From positions 18,361,501-18,425,500 of the forward strand of contig NC_090782.1 of NCBI RefSeq assembly GCF_040054535.1: a DNA stretch of 64,000 nt, in the 5' to 3' direction. Made by a program: the position numbers and the translations under genes. This document shows positions 1 through 13,339 of the stretch, piece by piece. The number at the start of each line of letters is the position of its first letter. Positions within the stretch are counted from its first letter, which is position 1. Source of the stretch: Antennarius striatus (Eukaryota > Chordata > Actinopteri > Lophiiformes > Antennariidae). Below the pieces are notes generated by a model. It saw nothing but the letters and a program-made list of their open reading frames with translations. It was not told where the DNA came from and did no database searches.

Positions 1-59
1 CTCTAACCTTTCTCTCTGTCAAGGCCTCCCAAGGCCTTTGAAGTTGCTCGTGGTCTTTC

Positions 60-560
60 CTCCCTCACGCCACCCGACTGAATGAATGATCTACACCCAC
101 CTCTGCCCTTCACCCTCTTACTCTCACCATCTTCTTTCTTCCATCTCAACTCTCCTCCTCCTTCTCCTCATCCTCTCTCCACGTATCTGCCGACAGAGAG
201 CAGTCCCCCCTCACTCTCTTTCCTCCCACTCCCCTGGCCTCTCTCCCTCTTACTTCGGTTCTCATCCCTCCTTTCTTTGTATCTCCACATCTAAAAGCGA
301 TCCTGGCGTCTGCTCTTCATGTCTCTATCTCCACCTTTTTGTCCTTCCGTTCTATTTTCTCTTTTTCACATCCTCAAAATCTCCGTCTCATTTTCTCTAC
401 TTCCCACATTGACTCATATTTCCTTCTTTTACTCTTTTTCACCTACTTTTCTCTTGATGGTTATTTGTTTCATTTACCTCCCCTTCCCCTCTCCTTCCTT
501 TCTTTACTCCACCCTTCCTCCTTTCGACTTTGTCCCCAGGGTTTTCTTTCTTTTTTTTTT
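60..560. repeat. Pyrimidine-biased (CT-rich) low-complexity block
   Basis: About 500 bases in which the plus strand is overwhelmingly C and T (for example TCCTCCTCCTTCTCCTCATCC near 150), with purines rare. Open frames here rich in Ser, Pro, Leu and Phe are composition artefacts, not genes. It could be a degraded CT simple repeat or part of the 3' UTR of a gene to the left. An AATAAA at 735-740 would suit the latter, but nothing else supports it. Confidence 0.6.
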
Positions 561-1864
561 TTGCGTACCTCATACATTCCATTGCACTGACTGCCTGTGT
601 TTACATTGACATGCTCTTTTCTGTGTGTGCACCACTGCACCAGCACCACTGAAGAATTCTCAGATGCACAAGACAAGACTATCAACCACCTTCAACCACC
701 TCTCACTACAGAGTGTGACTTCATAACAAAATGCAATAAATAGAAAGTTTAAAAATAGAAAGTAATGTGTCATTAGAACTACCATGCAATGCAAGAGCTC
801 TGTGTTTGATGCCCTAACATTCTAGGACCCCTTGACCTTGTTCTCTAGTAATTATGCTCACACATTGCAGCTCGTTCTCTAAAGGTGGACGTTTTTCATC
901 GACATGCTAGGGATGTCAGGATAGTTGAAAGTTCAAATAGAACTCAAACACATTACAACACATTATGCCAGCAGAGGTTGCAGAGTAAAGTCAAGAGCTG
1001 TCAAGCAGTAATAGCACCCTTAATCATATACCACCTGATCATGCAAAGTAAAGGCAAAGCAGAGGACCTGCTGCTGCCCAGGTTCATTGACAAAAAATCT
1101 CAGATTTTTTTAGAGCTCTGGCGGCTAGAGGACAATATGCAGCCATGTGAGCTATGTTTATTTTATTACAGAGTACAAGGTAGCATGGGCGGGGGGCGGG
1201 GTAGAACAAAACAAAGAGCGGCTACGGGGCTGGCCTGATGGAGAAGTGAAGGTGGAGAGAGCAGGAGAGAGCATTAACAACTGAGCTATCATAAGGTCAT
1301 CTTTTTCCACCACATACACGTCACCTGAGCGTCGGCCACAGAAAGACAATCAGCACATTCAAATGTCATGGTCTACAGCGTGCATTGTGTAATGCTGCGC
1401 ACAAACAGCCACACATGCCGGTGTGCCTTGTATGGACAGGAGTATAGAGTCATCACGTGTACCTCCGGAGCCCTACCTACACCATTCCAGGTAATGTGTT
1501 GAGCAAGATGCCCCAGACCCACCCTCCTCTCCATAACTCATCCATATTTGGATATTATTTCTACATAACACACAGCACTGAATGTGTGTCACCGCTTCCT
1601 GTTCTGTGCTAGTCCTGTATTCACCTGTCAGTCTAGCTTAATTACTCTTTCATTGCGTAAACGATGCGCTTTGTCGACAAGCCCATGCTTTTTAATTGGA
1701 TGACACAGTAACTGTTGGTTGTGTCTTTAATGTGCTATCACTCTTAATGTCCTTTACTTCAGCATTCATGAGAAAACAGAGCTTGACTAAAACCAGTGTT
1801 TATGGGTTAAACATAGGTGTGACTGATCCGGGACTCCCCCTCATCTCACATACTGAATCTGCAG

Positions 1865-1867
<3 letters not shown>

Positions 1868-1946
<79 letters not shown>
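1868..1946. repeat. (TG)n microsatellite
   Basis: Uninterrupted TG dinucleotide run of about 79 bp. Confidence 0.97.
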
Positions 1947-1947
<1 letters not shown>

Positions 1948-4900
1948 TGTGTTTGCTGACATGTCCGTTGAGCCAGGTCACAGGTAATTGCCAGAATAGA
2001 AGAAAAAAAAAACAATCATGCCTTGAATCATTTCAGTTTTACCGACACACACGCCTTCACTTCCAGTAAAGATGCAAATCTCTTTTCCCGCCTCTTCCCC
2101 AAGCTTCGATGTGAGCCTGCATCAATGTCAACCACTCTGAGACTGCCCAACAAGGAGTTAACGCCTCAGATGGAGAAACCTAATGGAGGGGGAAGTGGGA
2201 GGAGAACGAAGAGGAGGTAGAGGAGAAAAGGAGTGGCTGGTAGAAGGCGCAAAGGTGGTGAGCTAAGGGCTGTGGAATCAGGAACTCTTTGCTCTCTACT
2301 CTACTTCGCCCCTGCACTGCCGCCACCGCAACACCCACTCCTCCACCCATACTCACTAAATGTACGACCTCTGCTCTACTCTGGTCTAGCTGGAATGCTG
2401 ACTTTCACCCACACTCACCCCCTTCAGCATTCCCCACCCCGACTTCACTTGCAAAATAGGGGAAAAATAAAGGGAAGCAGCATCTCGTGCCACAAGCTGC
2501 TGCTTTGTGTGATCAGAAGTCAGGCTTGTAAATATGAGTCAGGCTTATATGAAATTCTGCTAAAAAAAAAAAAAAAACAAATCAGAGAAATTTACATTGT
2601 GTGATGTCTTGATGTACTCCAGTAGAAGTGGCACCGTCTGACTAAAAATATCTCTAAGCAGCAGAAGGAAAGTCTGATTCCACATGAGGCTCCATTAAAA
2701 CCCACAGATTGAACAGTGTAGACCTCAGGCTGATTCCAGCGAGGATCATTCCTGCCTCTAGAGCTGGAATTTCTACTGATTGATACCAGGAAAAACATCA
2801 CACACAGTCCTAGTTGAAACAGATTCCAGTAAAAGTAATTTGTGTAAATTCGTATCGAGGGAAAAAGGCTCCAGAGTGGGCGTTCCTCGAATATACAAGA
2901 GATATTTTGGTTCTTACTAGAATACATAGCCAATTTGTTCTAATATTTCTGACTCAGGCTCAGGAATGAAGAGTAACGCATCCTTCAGCTGTCTGCTTCT
3001 TCTGGCACCTCCACCTCTTCCGGTACACGAGCCATGCCAGGTTTACTGACCGTCTGAATCCAGACGCTCCTGGCATGACTGGCATGAAGTGTTCATCCAC
3101 GTATTTGTCACTCTCTATCTTTGGCGGTAGGAGAACATAGATGCTGTCTGTCTCCTGTTCCACAATGACTCACCACACCATACCGTCTGAATAAAAGCCT
3201 TATTTCTTGATAGCAGAACAATTCATGTTGAGTGGTCAGTGTTTTTTGATAAAAATGAGGATTAAGATGATAGCTGATGGTGTAGTCTCACAGCAAATTT
3301 GCTTTTCCTGTGAGACAAGTTCAAGGCTGTTTGCCATAGCTAGGTCAACAATAGGGACCAGTTGGGGGGGGGGGGGGGTTCACAGGGAGAATGAGCAGGG
3401 CGGTAGCTTGTGAATTTGTCATCTGCTTGGGGCAGAAAAGGGATGGCATTCTGCTTACCTGTGCATCATCAGCCCAGGAGGGGCGGTAAGGACACTTGTC
3501 AAGGAGCCTGGAAGTAAATAGAAACAAACCACCATCTGTCTGGCCCCATTGATTTTTCACATGAAAAGCAAATACTTCCATTCTGTTTGTGCTGCCTCCC
3601 AGCCCTTTGTCTCTGTTTGTCGGTCACAAAGTTTACCTTTCAAATTCATGTTCCTTTGATAATCTTTATATATGACCTGAGCGTCTTGCCCAATCACTCC
3701 CTTTCAAGGATGCCTGTCCTAAAAGTGGATCGAAGTTCGGTAATGCCAGAATAGTGGAAGTGTGGTGAGGTAAGCAGGTGTGATATCTGCAGAGACTATG
3801 CCTACTTTTTACATGAATAACATCAAGATGTAGTGATGTGTAGGCAGCTGACCTGACAACAGGTCAGTCACAATAGAGGTCAACATTTCAACATGTCACA
3901 GTCGACGTTTTTCTGACACCTTTGAAAATGCAACACTTTTCTTCTATCTCCTCCAGCCTGCACTTCAAAGCAGAGATGTCCATTCACATCTGCGACGTGT
4001 CACAAAGGTGAGTGTCAAGGTAGAAGAAACGACAGCACAGAGACTGATCCTGAGACGGGGGAGAGAGACAGAGAGAGAGCTATGGCTGGTGTCACCACCA
4101 CCTGCCTCCACTTCATGTTCTACCCACCGAGATTCCAAGTCTCCATTCTTTAACCGATACTAATTCAGCTACCAAATCTAATCTCTAATGTGAAAAACAG
4201 AATTTATTTTTCTGCCACTGTGTAAATATCTACCATTAAATGATACAGAATCAGCGCTGAGAGGCGTAATGACTTTTTATGAGGCCTTACCATGGTGGGT
4301 AGATAACCTAACAAAGCAAGCCCAGATATTTGGCTTTGATCATATTGGCATTTGGCTGCAGACACTTTAGATATACAGCTGATGCAACTGAAATGTCATC
4401 CCTCTTTTTTGTACAACCACTGGAGAGAGGGCCTTTTCATTGAGGGGGAGAATCTGAAACAGCTCTAACCTTTCATTAACAATGCTGCCACTTTACGCTG
4501 CGGAATTCTTAATTCAATGAGAGGCGTACCGAGGCACCTGCTTTCATCACTGCCATGGTCTTCAGAGAAAGTCTGCAGAATGAGAGAAAAAGGTTGAAGA
4601 GAGGCATCAGCAACTTGTTGACAGGACTCCACTGAAAACAAAACAACCTAAGGGCTTGTGATTTTGTGCAACACAAGCAGGTTTTAATGATTGGGACTCG
4701 AACAAAAAGAAACATTTCATACACACGCATGCATACGCAATATATTATGTTGAACAAACAGTAATGATGATGTACCGATACATCGCGCCCTGCCATTACA
4801 TAATTACATACAATCCTGTCACTGTTTTCTCTTCCACGTCGTCATCAAATATCACCTATCCAGGAAAAGACAGGATGGATAAAGCTGCAGCCCCCCCCCC

Positions 4901-6731
4901 TCACACAGCCTGCTCTGTATGGTGGACCCACATGGTGTGACATCTCTGGTTTTGTCGTTACATTCCTGTCCCTGTTCTCACATTATCTCATAACCACACA
5001 CAGTCAGATGAGAAGAATGGCTGTTATCACAACAGATGTGTATTATTTTAAATTTGTTACCCTCTGTCTTCCTTCATCTTTATACTTCTTTCTTCATTCT
5101 TCCCCTACACCCCACCCCCCATCGCTGCCTCTAACGGCGCCCCCCACCCCCTTCCTCTACATTCCTTGGTGAGTGGGTGGAAAGTTCAATGGGGATGTGG
5201 GATCCCAGAAGGGCATGGGGTTTACCTCTTATCCGAGCACAATATGTGTGCAGACTGGGGGCTTCTGATTGGAGCTAGTTGTTGTGGTGGTGTGGTGAAA
5301 GGCTCTAAAGAAGTCTTCTTCAAAATAGTCTCAATGTTGAATATGTGTCTTCTGTGTTCAATTTAGCATCCATTCATTGTTACAGTTTCACATCTGGATT
5401 GAACTGCTTCTGGAACTGTTTAGGTTCACCTTCATCAGCTGTTCATTGTTGTTCTCCCCACTTCAAGCCAGAGAGTCTCTTACAATTAATGAGAGGAGGA
5501 CCTCTGCTGGATATTCTTTGGGCATGCAGTCCACCTCTGTACCTCATCAGAGGAATGAATGTCAGCCTTGTTGACTGCACTCTCACTTTGACGGCAGGTT
5601 GAAGTTTTGTTTACTGTAATCTCGCACATCAGGGATGAGTTCAATGGAGATATCAGACATTTGACCGATCTGCTATCTGCTGTTGATTTTTGATTGTGAC
5701 AGTTGAATGCTTCAATCCACACAATCAGGTAATCAAAAAATGAAAAGGTATGGGGTGGTGCCAGGAACTAGTATAACCTCTCTAAGGTCACAGACTCATC
5801 ACTACTTTATTAACACCGTCCCTCACCCACTGTGTCTCTGTGTGTACCTGTGATTTTAGCTTATCTCTGTAATACTGCAAGCAAACAAACTGGTTTTAGA
5901 AACAGCTCTGGTCCGTGGGCTGTGAGTGTAGGAGACACACAGGAAGCGGTGGGCGACCAACAAACTGTATTTCCCCTTCCTGTCTATGTCCTCCCTCCCT
6001 TTCTGCCTGCCTGCCTGTCCTCTGGCTATTAATGTAACTCTGAGCTACCCACCACACACCCACATGGCCACTGGGAGCTGGTGTCCATTTGGAATTGCAG
6101 ACATGCACATGGACATGACGCACACATACATGCACCAACATGCATACAGTCCCAGCAGCAGATGCCATGTGATCACAGTGTAAATAATTAGTAGCTTAAC
6201 AAGCAGGCAGCATATTAATTTTCACAAAGAGTGAAGAAAAGTGGTCTGTATGTATTCTCATGGCTGCGCCTCATATCAAACCTTAAGCTACTTCCTCCGC
6301 CTACCTTGCTGGTAGGTAGACAACAGACAGCAGGGTGCAATTAAGTAGGTATCCATCACTTAATCACAATGTCTATCACAGTCAATGAGGGGTTATATAC
6401 CATGAGGATGCACAGTAGGAGAATAACAACAGCATGATAACAAGGTTTCCTGTTATTTAAGTAGCTGCACCAGCCACTGCACACAAACAGGCACATGACA
6501 AACATACAAATACGCACACACACAGACACGCACACATGCATGTACCAACACAGTTTAAGGAAAGGAAATTATTGTTCATTTCTATTTGCCATTTTCCTCC
6601 CTCCTACAAGTAGACCAGATTTTTCTAAAAGTGGGCTCAAAAGTGGGCTGACAAATTTATCACTTCAGCTGGGCACTTTCAGCGTCTCTCTCTCTCTGTT
6701 CAATTTACCACTTACACACATGGTACAACCT

Positions 6732-6754
6732 ACACACACACACACACACACACA
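6732..6754. repeat. (AC)n microsatellite
   Basis: Short AC run of about 23 bp. Confidence 0.9.
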
Positions 6755-9004
6755 TGATCCATGTTCCCATTGCAGTCCTTATCTCCTCCCCCCAGTTATC
6801 CAGCTCATCTGTGAGAACAGAGAGAACACACACTGACATGAATCACAGTGAATCATGAAGCCCAAATAGCACCCAAAGAGAGGTGTTGCATTTAACCAGG
6901 ACACAGACTATTTATAATGGCCTGGGCCTGCACATTCTCATTAGAGGCCACAGAGGATGCTGACAATGGACACACAGATGAGGGGGTAGCGGCTCCTTTT
7001 AAATGTCACCGGCAATGCATCTTCTTATCTCCAAGCTGTTGAGGTGGCAGTTTGTTTTAATACAATATTTAGAGTAGGTGAATGAACTGGAATAGAGGGG
7101 GCGAGAAAAGATCAATTATAAGACACAGTGATTTGCAGATGAGGCAGCACAGACACTTCATCAGCACATTAGAGTATAGATTTTTATTAGATTTAGTCCG
7201 TCTAGTAGCAAAGGGCTGCGACTTTACACCTGCTCAGAGTAAAGTCAGCTAATCTGAACATCAACTACACTGATTTAAAGGCCGACTGCATATAGAGTGT
7301 ATTAGACTATATATGAATCTATCACAGCTGATGTGGTTTGTCTAAAAAAAAATAAAATGATTCCAAGGCAGCAACATAAACATGACAACAAAGCATCTTC
7401 CCCATGCAGACCTCTGCTTGCTATACTTGCTAAACTCTTAATTAGTGTAACAAGTAGCTGGAAAATAAATAAACATAATTATCATATCAAACACGCTTGC
7501 TGTTTGGGGGATGATAGAGTAATTTGACAAACACTTTGTTCTTCCATTTTCTCTTGGTAATTCTTTCTCCCCACATGCCAATCATGCTCAGTGCATCACA
7601 AAGTTGGAGAGTGCATGCTTATCAATCCTTGACAAATGAGCACTTGAATTACACTGATCCTGAAAGCAACAATGTACTGAACCCAACCCCCAAAATTGCC
7701 AGGTACTAAGATAGAAACACATTTCAAGAGAAACAGCTTGGAGAAGCAATCAGCTCCTGAACAATTACCTCTAGTGAATCAATTAAATATTGATTGAGGG
7801 TAGCCAGACACCTAAATGGAATCTGTAGATCCTTGACACCCCAGTTACAAATGTCCATAGGCCTATGCAGCCCAACACGGAATTACTAGGTATGACAGAG
7901 GCAGATGAAAGACACCACGTTTGTCTCTATACTGTTTTGTGTAAAAGAGAGAGGACAACAAGTCGAATCATGCCGCATGGCTTTACCCAACCAACCGTTG
8001 TCATGGTAGCAACTTCTTATGTCATCGGTGTCTCACCTTGAATGAATGGAGACCTGCAGGGTATGTGCCTAGGGAGCACAAGTGGTGTAGTGGAAGTACA
8101 TCAGCCCTTCGAGTGCCTACATTAAGGTTTGTGTGCATGTTGTTGCATGTGCGACTGCAAATGATGAGCGCAGCCGGTTTCCTCAGGACCTTGTTGTCAC
8201 CACGGGGACCACTACAACAGCAACAGCAGCAGCAGCAGGAGCAATCCACCAGCTGCTGCTCAACATGAAAACTACACTTAACCAGGCAGCCAACCAAGAG
8301 GGACCATTCTTGTGAGTCGTCCAGTCAAGGAGCCATTTCTCTGTTTAAAAAGCTGTGGCCTTAAGGATATCATCACCAAATGGCTTTGACAATATTTGAG
8401 GAGCATCATTAAGAAGGTGGCCGTTGTAAATTAATGGCTTTCCTATAATGTTAATCTGTAATGTGACATAAATGTGTATTTCAACAGATAATAGTAAAAA
8501 TCTGGAAAGAAAAATCAACACTTCTGTTTCCATTTGGCATTGTGACTGAGCTGCTGATGCTGATCAACTATACAGATATTTCAGACTAGAGATACCTTCA
8601 TGTAAACTGGAAATATTCCATGTAATTTTGTTGAAGAACACAATGAGCTATAACAGAAACATAATGGTCCCGCGGTGCTGCTATGAAAATATAAAAAAAA
8701 TGTAAGCACTATTCAACATGCTCTGCGGTTGAATTGTAGGGCTTTGCATGTTTTAATAATGTCTCTTATCCCTGCTGTCTTCATAAAAGTTGTAGATTGT
8801 GTTCTTCCTGTGCTGCCTCTTAAAATTGTCCACGCATCTTGAGTGTCTGTGAAACAGATGCATGGTATTGTGTGTGCCTGAGTGTGTGAGCACGCATGTG
8901 TCTACAAGTTTTGAGTGTGTCGAGGGGGTGATGAGGGGAGAGAAGAGAAAGCATGGTAGGTTTCCATGACAACACCTTTTTATTTGCACTTCCTATGTGG
9001 TGTT

Positions 9005-9095
<91 letters not shown>

Positions 9096-9141
9096 GGGCA
9101 GATAGGCAGACGGGCAGATAGGCAGACGGGCAGATAGGCAG
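9005..9141. repeat. Compound GATA / GACA / 16-bp microsatellite
   Basis: Twelve GATA units pass directly into about ten GACA units. A 16-bp unit (ACGGGCAGATAGGCAG) then repeats about three times. The three periodicities share the same core, suggesting stepwise expansion and mutation of one array. Confidence 0.95.
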
Positions 9142-10120
9142 ACAGTCATATGGAAGAGACAGGCTTGTGGGCAGGGGTGCATTGGTGGACGGGGGTGGAA
9201 GAAGACACCAGAGCTGTATGCCTGCGTTCTTGCTTTGTCTAGAACAGAATGTCCTCTTTGTCTGTACGCCTCCCTCAATGGATGACAGCTAACCAACCAC
9301 CTGCCTGCAGTCATCTAGAAATACCTTATGAATATCTGTGTCCTATCTGTCTCCCAGAAGCAAATGGAATGATGAGTGTGTGCCTAAACAGTTACTGTGG
9401 GTGGGTGTTTGAATGCTGATGTACATCTAGGTGTACATGCATGCTTCAGATCAGTTTGCCAATTTTGTCCATGACTGTCAAAGAAAAAGGTCTCAACTTA
9501 AACACACAATGATGTGAAGCTGAAATCAAATTTCATGTATATTTGCTATCTAGCTAAGAGATCTTGTTTCCAGATCACCAAGCTATTGACATACTTGCAA
9601 CTGAAATGAGCTGCCCTCACTTAGTTGTTGTTACCACATGAAGGTAATGCCTGCCTTTAGCAGCACAGTCAGGCGGCCCCAGAAATACAGTTGTTATATA
9701 TCTGCAAGAAGTGAGTTTTGCTGAAATACAAAAACAATAGAGTATCAAGTACTTTTATTCTGAAAATATAAACTAAAATAAAATAATTACAAAAGTAACC
9801 TGATAACAGAGGACATCAAATCATTTTTTTAGCTTTCTAAAGCTCCTGCTTGCCCTCATCTTATCACATTTTGGAGGTACAGTATTTCGAATCATACGCC
9901 CACTTTGGAAAAAGGAGTCAGCTGGCCTAGAGACCGTAGATAAAGTCACTGTTCATGTGGAGAATATGCAGATTAACTAGAGGTACACACTGTAATCTGA
10001 GCACAGAATCACAGACACACGGATGCACAGTGGCATTCATTCTTTATCACCATTTTGCTCACAGCACTATTTTATTCTCAGTAACACTTTGGCAACATAC
10101 ACTTCCACATATGCGTGCAT

Positions 10121-10137
10121 AGACACACACGCACACA

Positions 10138-10195
<58 letters not shown>
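10121..10195. repeat. (CA)n microsatellite
   Basis: AC run with a few interruptions at its left edge (ACACGCACACACAAAC), then pure for about 55 bp. Confidence 0.95.
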
Positions 10196-10197
<2 letters not shown>

Positions 10198-10999
10198 TAC
10201 ACTGATAGACTGTCTATCTGTGTGGGGACTGACTCACCTCCTCCACCTGGAGTAGAGCCAAGCCTTTCTCGCCTCCTCCCCCTTCATCTGTGTGAGCCCT
10301 TCACTTCACTCACTCCAGCTCCACTATGGAAGCATTTCAATCATTCAAATTAGCTTTAATCACAGCCAAAGGCAAGGAGTGGGAATGGCAGCACGTCACT
10401 CCACATACTCAAGAACACTTAATACATTGATTTTATATTGAGCATGCTACATTTCAAAAATGGAGCTTGGGAGGAAATAAATAAGCCATCCAGACCATGC
10501 CTTTTCTGCCACACATTCTTCTAAGACAAAGGATGGAAGTAAGGATGAGGCAGTGCTAGAAGAGTCTTTTCAGTCCTCAGACCTGACATGTGAGAAGCAG
10601 TGCATCAGTGACACCAGCTGCAGTTTTCTCATAATGACACAAATTATTGGCTCGTTACTGGCTGGCTTAGCCTTGAGTGTTCACCCGCAACAGCATTCTG
10701 GAGAACAGGGGAGCACAGGATCAATCTCTGCCTCCTCGGATGTGCTGTAAAACATGGGATGCATCCAAAGGACATCATATCCACATTACAGTGTCTCTTT
10801 CTCTCCCTCTCTTTCCAATCCATACTGGTCCCCAGAGACTCACACTAGGAGACTCCTACACACTCCCCTCCCACACCTTCTCTCTCCCCCACACCACCCT
10901 TTCTGTCCACCTCCACAGTGGACTAACCCAGAATAACAATGTGATTTCACCTCTTAAAGGCACATGAGGCTGCTTTCTACATCATTTTTATATGATGCA

Positions 11000-11002
<3 letters not shown>

Positions 11003-11034
<32 letters not shown>

Positions 11035-11099
11035 ATATAGATATAGACAGACAGACAGACAGACAGATAGATAGATATTGTAGATATAGATATATATTA

Positions 11100-11140
<41 letters not shown>
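11003..11140. repeat. Compound (AT)n-(GACA)n-(GATA)n-(TG)n microsatellite
   Basis: Four simple repeats in a row: AT (11003-11032), GACA (about 11046-11065), GATA (to about 11077), mixed TA, then TG (11103-11140). Confidence 0.93.
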
Positions 11141-11141
<1 letters not shown>

Positions 11142-12239
11142 GACATATTGAGATTGTTTTGAAATTTGATTTCAGAAGTGTGTCGTGTTTGTCAATTTAC
11201 ATATTTACATATTTTTATTCAATGAATGAAAAGTCAGCACTCTAGATTGTCACATGAATGCAGTTTTTATATACATGCTGGTATACAAATTTGCATGGAT
11301 TTTTAATGTCCTGACATGATAACAATTGAGTAATAATCTGAGATGAAGCAAATCACATGTGATCTGAAGCAAACAATTCACAAGTTTCTGCATAGCCGTA
11401 GCTGTGGAATAGTTATCAGAGTCATAAAGTCAAGTGCAGGACACAGCAATCGTGCACTTCAGAGAATTTTATAAAGGAGGCACTGGTCTGGGATCCACAG
11501 TTTACATGAGGAATCCTGCAATAGACTTGCACAGAGTGCCCCCTTCTGTCATCTGAGCCAGTATGACATAAATTACTGTAAGGCTCAGTCAACCACAATG
11601 GAAAACTGTGGTATTGTACAGGAAGCCATGAGGTTCACAGATCAAGGGTTCTGTAGTTAAGTGCTTACTGCAGCAGCATCAACTTCTATTCTTAACCTGT
11701 TTGTGGTGTACCTGTCTTCACTAAGTGCATTTGGTTTAGAAACAGGAGACAATCAAAGTTTCAAAACAACACATTGCAAGGAGTGTAGTATATAATTCCC
11801 TCTGTCAAAAAGATATGGAGGGAGGTAATGTGATCTGTGTTATTTTGTTTGTTTCTTTGGTGTGAGCAAGATAATTTAAGATGTTTTGAATGTATTTCAA
11901 TGAGCTTTCAACGATGGTTCTTGGAAGGAGAGATTGTGAATTTGAGGATTTCAGTATTTCACCACGAAAGAGGAAGTTGTTAAAACTCCATTATGCATGA
12001 TCTGCCCCAAATTTCCTGTGCTGGACAGTAGTTTGGACCTGAAAACATCAACTTCACAATATTCAGTTTTCACCTGACCCAGCTGACCTTAAGCTGGGTC
12101 AGAAAAGCCATGACACATTGGTGCTGGGGGGTTCATGTGAATATTCAGTCCACCACCATGGCAGTGCAGCCAATGTTGACCTTTAGCCATGAATGTGTAA
12201 TACAAACACTGTCCGTAAGCCAATCTACCCCAGATTTAG

Positions 12240-12436
12240 GGGCGGCAGTAGCTCAGTCCACTAAGTCTTGGGCTGGGGACCGGAAGGTCGGTAGCTCAAG
12301 ACCCGTGTCGGGCAGTGTGAGCTGGCAGTGGGAGGTGCCAGTTCTCTCCAGAGCACTGCCGAGGCGCCCTTGAGCAAGGAGCTGCCCGCCACTCTGCCCG
12401 CCCCCTACTTTGTGTGTGTGTGTGTGTGTGTGTGTG
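12240..12436 (+). mobile_element. tRNA-derived SINE (GGCAGTAGCTCAGT head)
   Basis: The start GGGGCGGCAGTAGCTCAGTCC resembles a tRNA 5' half with an A box. A decayed B box follows near 12290-12303 (GGTAGCTCAAGACC). Then comes the fish SINE body phrase GCACTGCCGAGGCGCCCTTG and AGCAAGG, ending in a TG-rich simple tail. This head and body are familiar from a common teleost SINE family. The B box is degenerate, so it is probably inactive. Confidence 0.75.
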
Positions 12437-12450
12437 CTACAGGCCTGTAC

Positions 12451-12912
12451 TGTAACAGGTCAGAGGTAGGACCCAAGTACAGCACAGACTGAGACCAGAT
12501 CAGGAATAGTCCAACAGTTTATTCTGAGGTTCGCACGGAATGGCAGCAATATTCCAGAAAAACAGTCTCAGTAAACAGGAATCCCAGGTGACAGGTAGCA
12601 GACAGGGAACGAGCAGGCAGAGTAGTCAAGGACAGAAGGCTGGTCAGTTTACCGGGGCAGAGACGAGGAAGACTGGTTGAAGACAGGCAGGGTCGAAACC
12701 GAGGAAGCAGTCCGGAGATCAACGTGAGAGAGCTTTGCATGATACGAAGACAATCTGGCAGAGACTGAGAGTAATGGGAGGGTATATGTACAGAACAGGC
12801 AGGTGATAATCAGGTGAGGAAACACAGGTGAAGGCAGTTGCACTGATGAGGTGGGAGTGGAAGGCAGGTAGAGCTGGGCAGATGAGAGGAAAACCAGGAG
12901 CGGATTGTGACA
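12451..12912 (-). mobile_element. Solo LTR (462 bp), minus strand, with 5-bp target duplication
   Basis: Read on the minus strand it begins TGTCACAATCC and ends ACCTGTTACA, so it has the TGT...ACA ends of LTRs. A polyadenylation signal AATAAA lies near the 3' end (12518-12523 as TTTATT on plus). The flanks are identical: TGTAC at 12446-12450 and TGTAC at 12913-12917, a perfect 5-bp duplication. No internal region is present, so recombination between LTRs probably removed the body. The composition (CTGCCTG-rich) is like fish Ty3/gypsy LTRs, but the family is not proven. Confidence 0.85.
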
Positions 12913-12960
12913 TGTACACACTATATATAGCCATGTGAATAACTACCAGTGTGTGCTAGA

Positions 12961-13312
12961 GTGGACTAACAATTTCCCTACAGGGTGAGAAGTTCGGTCA
13001 TCCGGGAGGGACTCAGAGTCGAGTCGCTGCTCCTCCGCATCGAGAGGAGCCAGATGAGGTGGCTCGGGCATCTGGTTAGGATGCCTCCTGAACGCCTCCC
13101 TGGTGAGGTGTTCCGGGCATGTCCTACCGGGAGGAGGCCCCGGGGACGACCCAGGACACGCTGGAGAGACTATGTCTCCCGGGAACGCCTTGGGATTCTC
13201 CCAGAGGAGCTGGACGAAGTGGCTAGGGAGAGGGAAGTCTGGGCTTCCCTGCTTAAGCTGCTGCCCCCGCGACCCGATCCCGGATAAACGGAAGAAGATG
13301 GATAGATGGATG
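12961..13312 (+). mobile_element. 5'-truncated LINE 3' end (RTE/Rex-type)
   Basis: The open frame 12985-13287 encodes the C-terminal end of a non-LTR reverse transcriptase polyprotein: MRWLGHLVRMPPERLPGEV, then RRPRGRPRTRWRDYV and VWASLLKLLPPRPDPG. A very short 3' UTR and GATG-type repeats (GATGGATAGATGGATGG) follow. The RWLGH and RGRPRTRW motifs and the tetranucleotide tail are typical of RTE-clade/Rex elements in fish. Only the last 100 or so residues survive. The frame is still open, suggesting a fairly young copy. Confidence 0.8.
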
Positions 13313-13339
13313 GACCTGAAGACTGCCACATACTATAGA

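Larger units (their letters stand above)
761..8999. other. Intergenic, no supported gene
   Basis: Open frames are short, lack splice support and do not resemble known proteins. The stretch holds CA/TG arrays at 1868-1946 and 6732-6754, a G-run at 3364-3378, and a short CAG/CAA tract near 8215-8240. Nothing else was recognised. Confidence 0.6.

Noticed and set aside
885..1238. Plus-strand 117-codon open frame
   Set aside because: No motif or homology recognised, it runs into G-rich low-complexity sequence, and no flanking exons were found.
2960..3163. Minus-strand 67-codon open frame with a basic C-terminal stretch
   Set aside because: No recognisable domain, no convincing splice sites at its edges and no neighbouring exon. 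Length is within chance.
8820..9314. Minus-strand 164-codon frame rich in Leu, Ser, Ile and Tyr
   Set aside because: Most of it is translation of the GATA/GACA array.
12519..12934. Overlapping minus-strand open frames rich in Ser, Leu and Pro
   Set aside because: They are inside the solo LTR, which does not code for protein.
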